Assembly: GCA_965227905.1 (NCBI GenBank)
Contig: OZ245780.1
Span: forward strand, 5,890,001 to 5,954,000
Source of the DNA: CBDDHT01 sp965227905
Lineage (GTDB): Bacteria > Pseudomonadota > Alphaproteobacteria > Rhizobiales > Methyloligellaceae
Reading direction: 5' to 3'
Length of the DNA stretch: 64,000 nucleotides
Shown here: positions 25,738 through 34,245 of the stretch, piece by piece
How the letters are laid out: each line of letters begins with the position of its first letter
Numbering within the stretch: position 1 is the first letter of the stretch
Notes under the pieces: generated by a model
The model's input: only the letters and a program-made list of their open reading frames with translations
Databases searched by the model: none
Told to the model about the DNA's origin: nothing
Program-made: the position numbers and the translations under genes

Positions 25738-26922
25738 TCAAATCGGGTTCTGCTCGATCAGCCGCTTGGCGATGACCAACTTCTGAATCTCGTTGGTGCC
25801 CTCGCCGATGCAAAGTAGCGGCGCATCGCGATAGAGCCGCTCGACCGGGAACTCTTTTGAATAACCATAAGCACCATGAATGCGCATGGCGTCGACGGCG
25901 TTCTCCAAGGCGGCTTCCGAAGCAAACAGTTTGGCCATGCCGGCTTCGAAGTCGGCACGCTCGCCCCGCGTCAGAGCGTTGGCAGCTTGCTCTGTCAGCA
26001 GCCGGGCTGCCTGAACACGCGTAACCATGTCGGCGAGCTTGAGAGCAACAGCCTGATGGGCATGAAGTGGTTTCCCGAAGGACTTCCGTTGCTGACTGTA
26101 ACTGACCGCCTCATCGAGTGCGGCCTGAGCCATACCGACGCCGCGGGCTGCAATATTGACCCGCCCAAGCTCCAGCCCCGAGATCGCACATTTCAACCCT
26201 ACGCCCTCGCCGCCGATCAGATTCGCAGCCGGCACGCGATAGTCCTCAAACAGGATTTCACCGGTATCGATACCCCGATAACCGAGTTTGCTGAGTTTTC
26301 GGGGTACATTGAATCCTGGCCCCTTCTCGGCAATGAACAGGCTCATACCCTTGTGGCGCGGTTCGGCGTCCGGATCGGTCTTCACAAGAACCGCCATGCA
26401 GTCGCCATACATGGCATTCGTGATCCAGGTCTTGGCGCCGTTGATCACATAGTCGTCGCCATCGCGGCGCGCATTGGTTCGGATTGCCTGCAGATCGGTG
26501 CCGCAATCAGGCTCGGTCAATGCGATCCCGCCGCGGACCTCTCCAGTGGCAAAGCGAGGGAGAAAACGCTGTCGCTGCTCCTCGGTTCCCATCGTGTCGA
26601 CAATGTAAGCCATAATCAGATGAGAGTTGAGGAATCCGGTAACGGACATCCATGTACCCGCGACCCGCTCGATAACCCGCGCATAAAGCGCAGGCGTCAA
26701 ACCAAGCCCGCCATAGGCCTCGGGAATCATGGCCCCGAAAAGTCCGAGCTCCTTGAGACCGGCGACGATTTCTTCCGGATAGATGTCCTTCTCTTCAAAT
26801 TCTTGGACATGTGGCGCGACTTCCCGTTCCAGGAAGCGGTCCACACTATCCAGAATCATGGTCTCCTGCTCTTTGCGCTCTTGATCGGTCAGGACAACCT
26901 CAGGTGCGGCGGGCAAAGCCAT
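25738..26922 (-). CDS. Acyl-CoA dehydrogenase
   Basis: 394 residues with the three-domain acyl-CoA dehydrogenase layout: helical N-terminus, beta domain with GIALTEPDCGTDLQAIRTNA and GAKTWITNAMYGD, and a C-terminal helical bundle with the catalytic-base segment IGEGTNEIQKL and RIHGAYGYSKEFPVERLYRD. It is thus an intact flavoenzyme (FAD, electrons to ETF). AAGGAG precedes the ATG. Its position between a PrpD-like gene and a CoA-transferase gene in one operon implies oxidation of the CoA ester formed by the transferase, perhaps a dicarboxyl-CoA such as glutaryl-CoA or methylsuccinyl-CoA type, which I cannot settle. Confidence 0.94.
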   Translation of the reverse strand: MALPAAPEVVLTDQERKEQETMILDSVDRFLEREVAPHVQEFEEKDIYPEEIVAGLKELGLFGAMIPEAYGGLGLTPALYARVIERVAGTWMSVTGFLNSHLIMAYIVDTMGTEEQRQRFLPRFATGEVRGGIALTEPDCGTDLQAIRTNARRDGDDYVINGAKTWITNAMYGDCMAVLVKTDPDAEPRHKGMSLFIAEKGPGFNVPRKLSKLGYRGIDTGEILFEDYRVPAANLIGGEGVGLKCAISGLELGRVNIAARGVGMAQAALDEAVSYSQQRKSFGKPLHAHQAVALKLADMVTRVQAARLLTEQAANALTRGERADFEAGMAKLFASEAALENAVDAMRIHGAYGYSKEFPVERLYRDAPLLCIGEGTNEIQKLVIAKRLIEQNPI

Positions 26923-26942
26923 GCGGATTGTTCTCCTTGAGA

Positions 26943-28373
26943 TTATTTGGTGTAGGGCGAGAAAGGTTTCAGCGCTGCCACGGCATTGGGCGCCGCTTCC
27001 AGTCCAAGCATGGCACCAAGCATCCGCTCGATACCGTCACCATCCGTGGTCATACCTGCGTTGGCGCGGAACTTCTCTATGATGTCTTCATTGGAGAGCG
27101 GCCGGTCAGCGGCACCCCGGTTGATGTGCTCGCGGTGGCGCAATGTGCGGCCGTCATCCAGAGTGATGATCACCTCGCCAGAATAAGCCTTGGGGAAGGC
27201 CGAGTCCGGATCGGCGCTGCATCTCACCTTGTCGGCAAGAGCCAGGACCTGCTTGTCCCGCAATGCCGTCTCTTCGAGTTCCGCGAGGCCATAACGGCCC
27301 TTCACCAGTGCCGTCGAAACAAGATAATGCGTGCTGAACTGTGCATCATAGCTGTTTGCTGGCCGCTTTTTGTTGGCTTCCGGCTCGCAGATCGTCTTGA
27401 TCGTTTCCTGCGGGACCAGCGTCTCAATGCTGACGATCCGGTCCGTGTCCCCAACTTCACTCTTCAGTGCCAGGGCTGCGTCGATGCAGGCATGCGTGAA
27501 GTGGCACGCCGGGAAAGGCTTGATCGCCGTTGCCATCAGTTCCCAATCTTCACCGAGACCTTTCGTTGCCAATCCCAGATCGCAGTCATCCGCCAGCGGA
27601 CCGAGATAGGCATTGAAAAGCCCGAACCGACCGTCATAAGGCGCCGTCGCACCGTTAAAACCTTCCCGTGCGAGTGCCGCTGCTGTGATGCCTGCCGATG
27701 CTGCCCAGCCGGGATGGATCCGCTTGTTCCAGGCGCCATCCTCCAGGAATTCCATGCTGCCACCTGCCATGGACAAAACAAGGCCCTGAGCATTTTCGAG
27801 TTGACCGGGTGTAAGGCCGAAAATGCGTCCTGCAGCAAGCGCACAGGCGAAGGCGCCGACAACACCGGTCGGATGGAAGCCCACCTGATGGAAACCGCCC
27901 TTGGCAACCGCCCCGAGACGGGCAGCGACTTCCACGCCCACAACATAGGCGGTCACCATAGCGCGGCCGGATGCGCCGGCATGGGCTGCTGCAGACAGAA
28001 CGGCCGGAAACACGCTGCAGGTCGGATGAATGATGCCGCCTATATGCGTGTCGTCGTAGTCAAGGCCGTGGATCAAAAAGCCGTTGATCAGCGCGGCATC
28101 GCGCGGGCTGAGGGCTGCCGGCATACCCAGCACCGGCACATCTCCCGTTCCGCCAAGACCGCGAACGCCTGATAGCATCTTGTGTGCGAAATCGTAGCGG
28201 GTCGATGCCAGCGCAATTCCCGATGCATCGAGCATATGGTGCAGGGCGCGCTCACGAACAACGGCAGGAATGGCATCGTGGCCGAGCGTTGCCGCATACT
28301 CTGCAAGCGCGGTTGCGACTGGCGTTTCCGATGCCTGGCTGGTCTCCAACGGGACGACGTGCTGTACGGACAT
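26943..28373 (-). CDS. MmgE/PrpD-family protein
   Basis: 476 residues. Family marks are AALINGFLIHGLDYDDTHIGG (the conserved HxxDYDD-like loop near 86-96), IHPTCSVFPAVLSAAAHAG and ACHFTHACIDAALAL. Compared with the paralogue at 17397 the active-site loop is closer to the classical form. It probably dehydrates or isomerises a hydroxylated di- or tricarboxylate. AGGGGGG lies just before the ATG. It sits between MaoC-like and acyl-CoA dehydrogenase genes in the same leftward operon, so the organism seems to use a PrpD-type dehydratase together with CoA-ester chemistry. Confidence 0.9.
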   Translation of the reverse strand: MSVQHVVPLETSQASETPVATALAEYAATLGHDAIPAVVRERALHHMLDASGIALASTRYDFAHKMLSGVRGLGGTGDVPVLGMPAALSPRDAALINGFLIHGLDYDDTHIGGIIHPTCSVFPAVLSAAAHAGASGRAMVTAYVVGVEVAARLGAVAKGGFHQVGFHPTGVVGAFACALAAGRIFGLTPGQLENAQGLVLSMAGGSMEFLEDGAWNKRIHPGWAASAGITAAALAREGFNGATAPYDGRFGLFNAYLGPLADDCDLGLATKGLGEDWELMATAIKPFPACHFTHACIDAALALKSEVGDTDRIVSIETLVPQETIKTICEPEANKKRPANSYDAQFSTHYLVSTALVKGRYGLAELEETALRDKQVLALADKVRCSADPDSAFPKAYSGEVIITLDDGRTLRHREHINRGAADRPLSNEDIIEKFRANAGMTTDGDGIERMLGAMLGLEAAPNAVAALKPFSPYTK

Positions 28374-28402
28374 AGATGCCCCCCCTTGTATCTCTCTGTT
28401 CT

Positions 28403-28915
28403 CTAACCGGCCGGCGCGTCGTCGACACCATGGCCTCGTTTCGGCACGAGGCTGACGCGCTCGAATGTCATAATCACGGTTCCATCGTCTTTATACCCTT
28501 CGGTGCGCGTAGTGACGATACCCTGGGTCGGACGAGACTTGGATTCCCGGATATCCATCACTTGTGTACGGGCATAGATCGTGTCGCCCGGAAAGACAGG
28601 CGCTGTCAGCTTAATGTCGCTCCAACCAAGGTTCGCGATTGCCTTTCCGCTGACATCATCGACGGTCAGCCCGGTTACGATGGCAAGTGTCAGCGTACTG
28701 TTCACAAGCGGGCGGCCGAATTCCGACTTCTCTGCATAGGCGTGATCGCAGTGAACCGGGTGCCGGTTCATGGTCATTAAGCTGAATTGGGTATTGTCGG
28801 CATCGGTGATCGTGCGCCCGGGCCGGTGCTCATAGGTATCGCCGACGCGAAAGTCCTCCAGATAACGACCATACTCGGCAACAATGGTGCGCCCGCCTTC
28901 TTGGGTCTGGCTCAT
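28403..28915 (-). CDS. MaoC-family (R)-specific hydratase-like protein
   Basis: 170 residues of single hot-dog fold. The hydratase region shows RTITDADNTQFSLMTMNRHP followed by HCDHAYAEKSEFGRPLVNS, where the Asp/His dyad of (R)-hydratases is expected, and later LTAPVFPGDTIYARTQV. The ATG at 28915 has GGAG about ten bases before and is preferred to a TTG at 28936. In the CoA-transferase operon it would add water to, or remove it from, an unsaturated CoA ester; itaconyl- or mesaconyl-CoA hydratases belong to the same family, which fits but is not shown. Confidence 0.9.
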   Translation of the reverse strand: MSQTQEGGRTIVAEYGRYLEDFRVGDTYEHRPGRTITDADNTQFSLMTMNRHPVHCDHAYAEKSEFGRPLVNSTLTLAIVTGLTVDDVSGKAIANLGWSDIKLTAPVFPGDTIYARTQVMDIRESKSRPTQGIVTTRTEGYKDDGTVIMTFERVSLVPKRGHGVDDAPAG

Positions 28916-28949
28916 GTCAGTCTGCTCCGCAGTCAAGCTTGTGTTTTCG

Positions 28950-30122
28950 CTACTTCGCCGCCACGGGAGATGGTTCCGGTGCTACGATCGAATCGAGCAT
29001 GGCATCGTCCTGCCCGAGCTTCGGAGCCACCTCGTCGCGATCAGGTCGGTGACCATCGAATGTCAACGGCAGCCCGAAAGCGCGAAGGGTCTCATCCGCA
29101 CCCCGCAGAATATCCAGCGCTTCGGTCTGAGGATGAGAGGCAACTTCAGCAACGGTCTGAACCGGTGCCGATGGAATGCCTGCCTCTTCCAGTCGCGCGG
29201 TCCAAGTCTCGGTTGTACCCGTTTCGATGATTGCCGCGATGTCATTGCACAGCACATCGCGGTGCTGCACACGGTCGCCATTCGTCAGATATCGTGGATC
29301 ACTCGCCCACTCGGAACGTTCGAGCACAGTGCAAAGCCGCTTGAAAAGCATATCATTGCCTGCAGCCACAACGATCTCCCCATTGGTCGTCGCAAACGCC
29401 TGGTAGGGTACGATCATGGCAACACCCGAGCCGACTTTTTTAGGCTGTTGGCCGGATTGCGTGACAGCGGCGAGATGATAAGTCATCCAGGCCAGCGACG
29501 TCTCAAAGAGGGATGTCGCGACTTCGCTTCCCTTCCCTGTCTCGGCCCGGCGGAGCAAAGCCGTTACAATGCCAAGCACGATCCAGATTGCCGATCCCAT
29601 ATCGATGATGGAGACGCCGGCTCTGACGGACGGCCGCCCTTCTTCCCCGGTAACGCTCATGATGCCGCCGAAAGCCTGCATCAATGGATCGTATCCCGGA
29701 TGGCCGGCAAGCGGTCCAGCCTCACCGAACGCACCGATCGATGCATAGACCAAACGCGGGTTCAAGGCATGGAGCGCATCATAGCCAAAGCCCAGACGGT
29801 CGGCATGTCCCGGTCTCAGATTCTGCAGAAAGACATCGGCTCCTTCAGCCAGTGCGACGATGGTTCGTCGACCCTGTTCCGACTTCAAATCGATCTGCAC
29901 CGACTTCTTGTTGCGGTTCAGTGCATGGAAGACGGTTGACATTCCATCATGAAACGGCGGGCCCCATCCCCGCGCATCGTCGCCGCGTTCAGGGCGCTCG
30001 ATCTTGATGACCTCGGCGCCGAGCTCGGCAAGTATGAGACCTGCATAGGGTGCCGCAACACTGTGGCCAAGCTCGATAACACGCATGCCCTCTAACGGCA
30101 GGGCGGCCGCATTCTCTGTCAT
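28950..30122 (-). CDS. Family III CoA-transferase (CaiB/BaiF)
   Basis: 390 residues with GMRVIELGHSVAAPYAGLIL, FHALNRNKKSVQIDLKSEQG and SIGAFGEAGPLAGHPGYDPL, and the catalytic Asp in VSIIDMGSAIW. It is the promoter-proximal gene of the leftward five-gene operon and is divergent from the enoyl-CoA hydratase/HMG-CoA-lyase-like operon across a 260-bp intergenic region that contains an inverted repeat. Which acids it activates is unknown; the partner genes (MaoC, PrpD, dehydrogenase) suggest a branched or unsaturated dicarboxylate. Confidence 0.93.
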   Translation of the reverse strand: MTENAAALPLEGMRVIELGHSVAAPYAGLILAELGAEVIKIERPERGDDARGWGPPFHDGMSTVFHALNRNKKSVQIDLKSEQGRRTIVALAEGADVFLQNLRPGHADRLGFGYDALHALNPRLVYASIGAFGEAGPLAGHPGYDPLMQAFGGIMSVTGEEGRPSVRAGVSIIDMGSAIWIVLGIVTALLRRAETGKGSEVATSLFETSLAWMTYHLAAVTQSGQQPKKVGSGVAMIVPYQAFATTNGEIVVAAGNDMLFKRLCTVLERSEWASDPRYLTNGDRVQHRDVLCNDIAAIIETGTTETWTARLEEAGIPSAPVQTVAEVASHPQTEALDILRGADETLRAFGLPLTFDGHRPDRDEVAPKLGQDDAMLDSIVAPEPSPVAAK

Positions 30123-30177
30123 AGGGATTTTCCAGTTGGAATTTCTTTATCTTGCCGATGGACAATAAGCGCATTCT

Positions 30178-30209
30178 CTGCGGCGCTCAAATATTGCACA
30201 GTGCCGCAG
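30178..30209. promoter_or_regulatory. Inverted repeat in a divergent promoter region, possible operator
   Basis: CTGCGGC (30178-30184) and GCCGCAG (30203-30209) are perfect arms around an 18-nt AT-rich centre (CAAATATTGCAC inside). It lies 56 bp before the CoA-transferase start and 174 bp before the enoyl-CoA hydratase start. No regulator gene is adjacent. Confidence 0.35.
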
Positions 30210-30253
30210 CAACGGAGTATGACGATTGCCGCAACCAAACCACGGCTTTCAAT

Positions 30254-30336
30254 CGTCATTCCAGCGAAGGCCGGATTCCAGCGAAGGCACCTCTGCTTAG
30301 CTGGAAACCAGATTTGGATCCCAGCTTTCGCTGTGA
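30254..30336. repeat. Degenerate palindromic repeat (CGTCATTCC...TGGATCCC type)
   Basis: Left part CGTCATTCCAGCGAAGGC with a second direct copy of ATTCCAGCGAAGGC 17 bp later; the right part, TGGATCCCAGCTTTCGCTG, is roughly inverted. This resembles the widespread intergenic palindromes of proteobacteria (TCATTCCCGCGAAAGCGGGAATCC...), here decayed. It lies just upstream of the enoyl-CoA hydratase gene. Confidence 0.5.
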
Positions 30337-30382
30337 ACCTGGCAGTTGAACATTTTCTCCGCGCCCGCAAAGGACCCTGGAA

Positions 30383-31177
30383 ATGGATCTAAGCTTCGAG
30401 ACCCTTGCGATCGACAAGCCCGAACCCGGCATCTTGGTCGTGACGATGAACCGGCCTCAGGCACTCAACGCAATGAATACGCTCATGATGACCGAGCTGC
30501 GCGACTGCTTTACGGCACTCTACGGCGACCAGAGAGGCGTGAACTGTGTTGTCCTCACAGGAGCTGGCAATCGCGGTTTCTGCGCCGGCGCCGATCTGAA
30601 AGAGCGCGATGGAATGAGCGACGAGGTCTGGCAACGCCAGCATGCTATCGTCGAGCAACTGATCCGTGCGATCATGGATTGCCCCGTTCCTGTGATTGCC
30701 GCCGTCAATGGTGTCGCGATGGGTGGCGGGCTTGAGATCGCGCTCGCGACCGATTTCATCTATGCCGCCGACACTGCACGGTTGGCATTGCCCGAGGTGA
30801 CGCGCGGCATCATGCCTGGTGCAGCAGGACCGACCAACCTGCCCCGCGCTTGCGGCGTGCGCCGTGCCAAAGAGATCGTGATGACCGGCTTGCCCTTCAG
30901 TGCGGCTGAAGGATTGGAATGGGGCGTTGTGAATCGGGTCTGCACGCAGGAAACCCTGATCGACCAGGCATTGGAGACAGCAAAACGCATCGGCGAGAAT
31001 GCTCCGATTGGTGTCCGTCAGGCCAAGAAGGCGCTCGACAAGGCAACGGAGCTCGACCGCGCATCGGGTTATGCCTTCGAACTCGAAGCCTATTACCGCA
31101 CCATGCCGACCGAAGATCGGCTTGAAGGCGTGAAGGCTTTCAACGAGAAGCGCAAGCCGGTTTTCAAGGGGCGTTAG
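30383..31177 (+). CDS. Enoyl-CoA hydratase
   Basis: 264 residues. Unlike the two other crotonases in the window, it keeps both hydratase glutamates: VAMGGGLEIALATDF (first) and ALPEVTRGIMPGAAG (second). The oxyanion-hole segment is GAGNRGFCAGADLKER. It is therefore a normal enoyl-CoA hydratase by residue content. AAGGA stands eight bases before the ATG. It begins a rightward operon with an HMG-CoA-lyase-like gene (14-bp gap) and an acyl-CoA dehydrogenase gene (5-bp gap), giving dehydrogenation, hydration and cleavage steps together. Confidence 0.93.
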   Translation: MDLSFETLAIDKPEPGILVVTMNRPQALNAMNTLMMTELRDCFTALYGDQRGVNCVVLTGAGNRGFCAGADLKERDGMSDEVWQRQHAIVEQLIRAIMDCPVPVIAAVNGVAMGGGLEIALATDFIYAADTARLALPEVTRGIMPGAAGPTNLPRACGVRRAKEIVMTGLPFSAAEGLEWGVVNRVCTQETLIDQALETAKRIGENAPIGVRQAKKALDKATELDRASGYAFELEAYYRTMPTEDRLEGVKAFNEKRKPVFKGR

Positions 31178-31191
31178 AGCAAGGATAAACA

Positions 31192-32136
31192 ATGGAAAGA
31201 GACGTCATCGTTCGCGAGGTCGGTCCCCGCGACGGCCTTCAACTGGTCGATCAGTTCGTCGATACGAAAACCAAACTTGCCTGGATCCGCGCTGAAGCCG
31301 ATGCGGGTGTCCCGGAGATCGAAGTCTGTTCGTTTGTTCCACCGAAAGTCGTTCCGCAGTTTGCCGACGCCAAAGCGGTGGCGGAAGGCGCATTGGCTAT
31401 CCCGAATCTTGTCGCAAGTGCCCTTGTTCCCAATCGCAGAGGTGCCGAGAACGGCGTCGCTGCAGGCATCAAGAAACTCAACTATGTTCTATCCGTCTCG
31501 GAAGCGCATAACCAAAGCAATATCAGGCGGAGCACAGCCGAATCCCTCGCCGACTTCCAAAATATCGTTCGCCTGAGAGACTCCGAGCCGGGCTGGAAGG
31601 GTGTCGAACTCGGCTTCGCGCTATCGACAGCACTCGGTTGCAGCATAGAAGGCCGGGTCGACCCGCAAGCGACACTAGCCCTGGTCGAGGCTGGCATTGC
31701 TGCCGGTGCCGACGAGATCACGCTTGCCGATACGGTCGGTTATGCTGCACCAGGCCAGGTCCGCAGCCTTTTCGAATCTGCTGCAAAGTTCACAGGCGAG
31801 ACACCGCTTGTTGCCCATTTTCACGACACGCGCGGTCTTGGCCTTGCGAATGTCGCCGCAGCACTCCAAGCCGGCGTTCGCTTCTTTGATGCAACGCTCG
31901 GCGGACTCGGCGGCTGCCCGTTCGCACCCGGCGCAACAGGCAATATCGTGATGGAGGATCTGGTTTTTCTTCTTGAGGCCGAAGGGTTGCAAACCGGTGT
32001 CGATCTGGATCGATTGGTTGGCGTTCGCTCGATTGTGCAAACCGCTTTACCAGATGAAACACTGCATGGCGCCTTTCCAAAAGCCGGTTTCCCGAAGGGC
32101 TTCCTGCATGGCGCCCTTGGACAGGCAGCAGAGTAA
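31192..32136 (+). CDS. Hydroxymethylglutaryl-CoA lyase-family protein
   Basis: 314 residues of HMGL-like TIM barrel. Signature pieces are REVGPRDGLQ at the N-terminus, the metal-site segment VAHFHDTRGLGLAN and the active-site loop GGLGGCPFAPGATGN with its cysteine. It should cleave a 3-hydroxy-3-methyl-acyl-CoA, classically HMG-CoA to acetoacetate and acetyl-CoA; related citramalyl-CoA-type substrates cannot be excluded. GCAAGGATAAAC precedes the ATG. It sits between enoyl-CoA hydratase and acyl-CoA dehydrogenase genes and opposite a CoA-transferase operon, so a leucine- or methylglutarate-like pathway is plausible. Confidence 0.93.
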   Translation: MERDVIVREVGPRDGLQLVDQFVDTKTKLAWIRAEADAGVPEIEVCSFVPPKVVPQFADAKAVAEGALAIPNLVASALVPNRRGAENGVAAGIKKLNYVLSVSEAHNQSNIRRSTAESLADFQNIVRLRDSEPGWKGVELGFALSTALGCSIEGRVDPQATLALVEAGIAAGADEITLADTVGYAAPGQVRSLFESAAKFTGETPLVAHFHDTRGLGLANVAAALQAGVRFFDATLGGLGGCPFAPGATGNIVMEDLVFLLEAEGLQTGVDLDRLVGVRSIVQTALPDETLHGAFPKAGFPKGFLHGALGQAAE

Positions 32137-32141
32137 AAAGC

Positions 32142-33329
32142 ATGGATCAGATGACCGACGCAGCGCCGACCTTGTCGCTTGAGCCGAGTTGGACCGATAT
32201 CCGAGAGTCCGTGGCCCGTATCTGTGAAGGCTTTCCCAACGACTACTGGGTCTCGCTCGAACACGACGCAGAGTATCCGACGGAGTTCGTCAAAGCCCTG
32301 ACCGAAGGGGGATTTCTTTCGAGCCTGATCCCGGAAGAGTATGGCGGTTCGGGTTTGCCGATCTCTGCGGCAGGAGCGATTCTGGAGACAATCCATGAAT
32401 CCGGATGCAACGCTGCAGCCTGTCATGCTCAGATGTACACGATGGGCACGCTGTTGCGTCATGCAAGCGAAGAGCAGAAGCAGCGCTATCTGCCCGACAT
32501 TGCATCCGGATCTCTGCGCATGCAGGCCTTCGGCGTTACCGAGCCCACGACCGGTAGCGATACGACCCAGCTTAAGACCCGCGCCGTTCTCGACGGCAAT
32601 CAGTATGTGGTCAACGGCCAGAAGGTCTGGACGAGCCGCGCGCTCCAGTCCGACCTCATGCTCCTCCTGGCGCGCACGGCATCCGCCGATGAAGTTGCAC
32701 GCCGTAGCGACGGACTATCGGTCTTTCTTGTCGATCTGCGCGAGGCGGTTGGCAATGGAGTCGAGATCCGCAAGCTCGATTCCATGATCAATCACAACAC
32801 CACGGAAGTCTTCATCGACAATCTGAAACTGCCACCCGATGCCCTGATCGGCGAAGCAGGCAAAGGCTTTCGCTATATCATCGACGGCATGAATGCCGAG
32901 CGGATTCTGATCTCGTTCGAATGCCTGGGCGATGCAAAATATTTCCTGCGCCGGGCAACGGACTATGCCAGTGAGCGGAGCGTCTTCGGTCGACCCATCG
33001 GCCAGAACCAGGGTATTCAGTTTCCCCTCGCGCGTGCCCATGCCGAAATGTGTGCCGCGGAACTGATGGTCCACAAGGCTGCTGCCCTGTTCGAGGCCGG
33101 ACAAGATTGCGGGCCGGAGTCGAATATGGGGAAATTGCTCGCTGCGGACGCCTCGTGGCATGCGGCAGAGGCCTGCATGCAGACCTTTGGTGGTTTTGCC
33201 TTTGCCCGCGAATATGGCATCGAGCGCAAGTGGCGCGAGGCCCGTCTCTATCAGACGGCGCCGATTTCATCCAACATGATCCTGGCTTATATCGGCCAGC
33301 ATGTCCTCGGAATGCCGCGCTCGTACTAG
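32142..33329 (+). CDS. Acyl-CoA dehydrogenase with an unusual C-terminal active-site segment
   Basis: 395 residues. The FAD domain has FGVTEPTTGSDTTQLKTRAV and NGQKVWTSRALQSD, and the C-terminus has QTFGGFAFAREYGIERKWRE. Where most members have EGT.E.Q with the catalytic Glu, this reads YQTAPISSNMILAYIGQ, so that base is absent. A Glu is present in GMNAERILISFE, about where isovaleryl-CoA dehydrogenase carries its base, so activity on a branched substrate is possible. It is the last gene of the hydratase/lyase operon and is followed by a hairpin near 33339. Confidence 0.92.
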   Translation: MDQMTDAAPTLSLEPSWTDIRESVARICEGFPNDYWVSLEHDAEYPTEFVKALTEGGFLSSLIPEEYGGSGLPISAAGAILETIHESGCNAAACHAQMYTMGTLLRHASEEQKQRYLPDIASGSLRMQAFGVTEPTTGSDTTQLKTRAVLDGNQYVVNGQKVWTSRALQSDLMLLLARTASADEVARRSDGLSVFLVDLREAVGNGVEIRKLDSMINHNTTEVFIDNLKLPPDALIGEAGKGFRYIIDGMNAERILISFECLGDAKYFLRRATDYASERSVFGRPIGQNQGIQFPLARAHAEMCAAELMVHKAAALFEAGQDCGPESNMGKLLAADASWHAAEACMQTFGGFAFAREYGIERKWREARLYQTAPISSNMILAYIGQHVLGMPRSY

Positions 33330-33330
33330 G

Positions 33331-33362
33331 AAAAAGAAGGGCGGCCACCGAGGCGACCGCCC
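33331..33362 (-). terminator. Intrinsic terminator of the EF-hand gene
   Basis: GGGCGG (33339-33344) pairs with CCGCCC (33357-33362) around a 12-nt partly paired loop, and on the reverse strand it is followed by CTTCTTTTTCC. It stands between convergent genes and may also slow forward transcription. Confidence 0.6.
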
Positions 33363-33403
33363 ATCGTCGTTCTTCGATTGAGTGCAGAACGGCAGCCCTA
33401 TCG

Positions 33404-33907
33404 CTATTGCCGGCCGCTGCCGCGCTGCTGCCGATTACGCCCGCGATCCTGCTTGTCGAGGACCCCGTCATCATTGCGGTCCATCTTCTCGACTGTGTTC
33501 TTGAAGGGTCTCAGGAACTCCTCCTCCGTGACACCCGCATCGCCGTCGATATCGAGCCTTTGAAAGCCGCGGACCATGCGCCGCTTCATGACCTCCAGCC
33601 AGAGCGGTTCGAATTCCTGAAGCGAGAGCTTGCCGTCCTTGTTGGTATCGTATTTGGCGAGAAGTGCCTTGCGGGCGTCGTCCAATTCGGACTGGGTCAG
33701 TTTCCCGTCTTTGTTGGTATCAAAACGTTCCATCAGTCGTTCGTAACCATGGCCACGATGCCCGTGATGGCGCGCTTTGCCGCCGTAATGGTGCTTCTTA
33801 CCGTGCATGCTGGCATGACTGTCGGTCACAGCAACACCTGCAACTCCGGCAGCGCCAACCAGGCCGACGGCCCCGGCCGCCAGAACAATCTTGGTAACGG
33901 TCTTCAT
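33404..33907 (-). CDS. Exported EF-hand calcium-binding protein
   Basis: 167 residues with a signal peptide (MKTVTKIVLAAGAVGLVGAAGVAG). After a His/Gly/Lys-rich stretch there are four EF-hand loops: DTNKDGKLTQSE, DTNKDGKLSLQE, DIDGDAGVTEEE and DRNDDGVLDKQD. All keep acidic residues at positions 1, 3 and 5 or equivalents, and the third and fourth are less regular. The C-terminus is Arg/Gln/Gly-rich. The ATG at 33907 has GGAGA eight bases before, better than an ATG 15 bp upstream. It probably acts as a periplasmic Ca2+ sensor or buffer. It is divergent from a cytochrome P460 gene. Confidence 0.88.
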   Translation of the reverse strand: MKTVTKIVLAAGAVGLVGAAGVAGVAVTDSHASMHGKKHHYGGKARHHGHRGHGYERLMERFDTNKDGKLTQSELDDARKALLAKYDTNKDGKLSLQEFEPLWLEVMKRRMVRGFQRLDIDGDAGVTEEEFLRPFKNTVEKMDRNDDGVLDKQDRGRNRQQRGSGRQ

Positions 33908-34245
33908 CTGAGAGTTCTCCAATGTCTGGATCAGTTTGGATGGCGTTGTGCCACCGGACGCGTATTGCGTTCACTTCAGATACGGTGCAGCGCAGAAAAC
34001 CCGTCGGACAATCTGAACATTTCGCGAAGTGCTGTCGATTCAGTGAGACCTCGCTGTCGGCTAACAAGGCCAATGGCGGCGAGGCCAGTTCAGCTCCATG
34101 GGAATTGGGACGATCTGCAAAGCAATTCGAACGATGAGCAATGGCGAGATATCGTTGCCCAAGCCAGATTTAGTATGTGGATCGCTGGCTACCAGAGGAG
34201 CTTGTGAAATCCACGTCTGCACCGAATGTTAGATGGGAGATCACA
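33908..34245. other. 338-bp divergent intergenic region
   Basis: It lies between the EF-hand gene and the cytochrome P460 gene. I see no gene or strong repeat in it; an in-frame ATG at 34177 extends the P460 frame but lacks a ribosome site. It presumably holds both promoters. Confidence 0.4.

Noticed and set aside
26811..28172. Long forward reading frame opposite the PrpD-like and acyl-CoA dehydrogenase genes
   Set aside because: Translation shows no family features, is rich in Cys/Arg/His as antisense frames are, and the reverse strand encodes clear enzymes.
33050..34207. Forward frame of 385 codons over the EF-hand gene
   Set aside because: It runs through the end of the dehydrogenase gene and opposite a clear EF-hand protein; no start signal.
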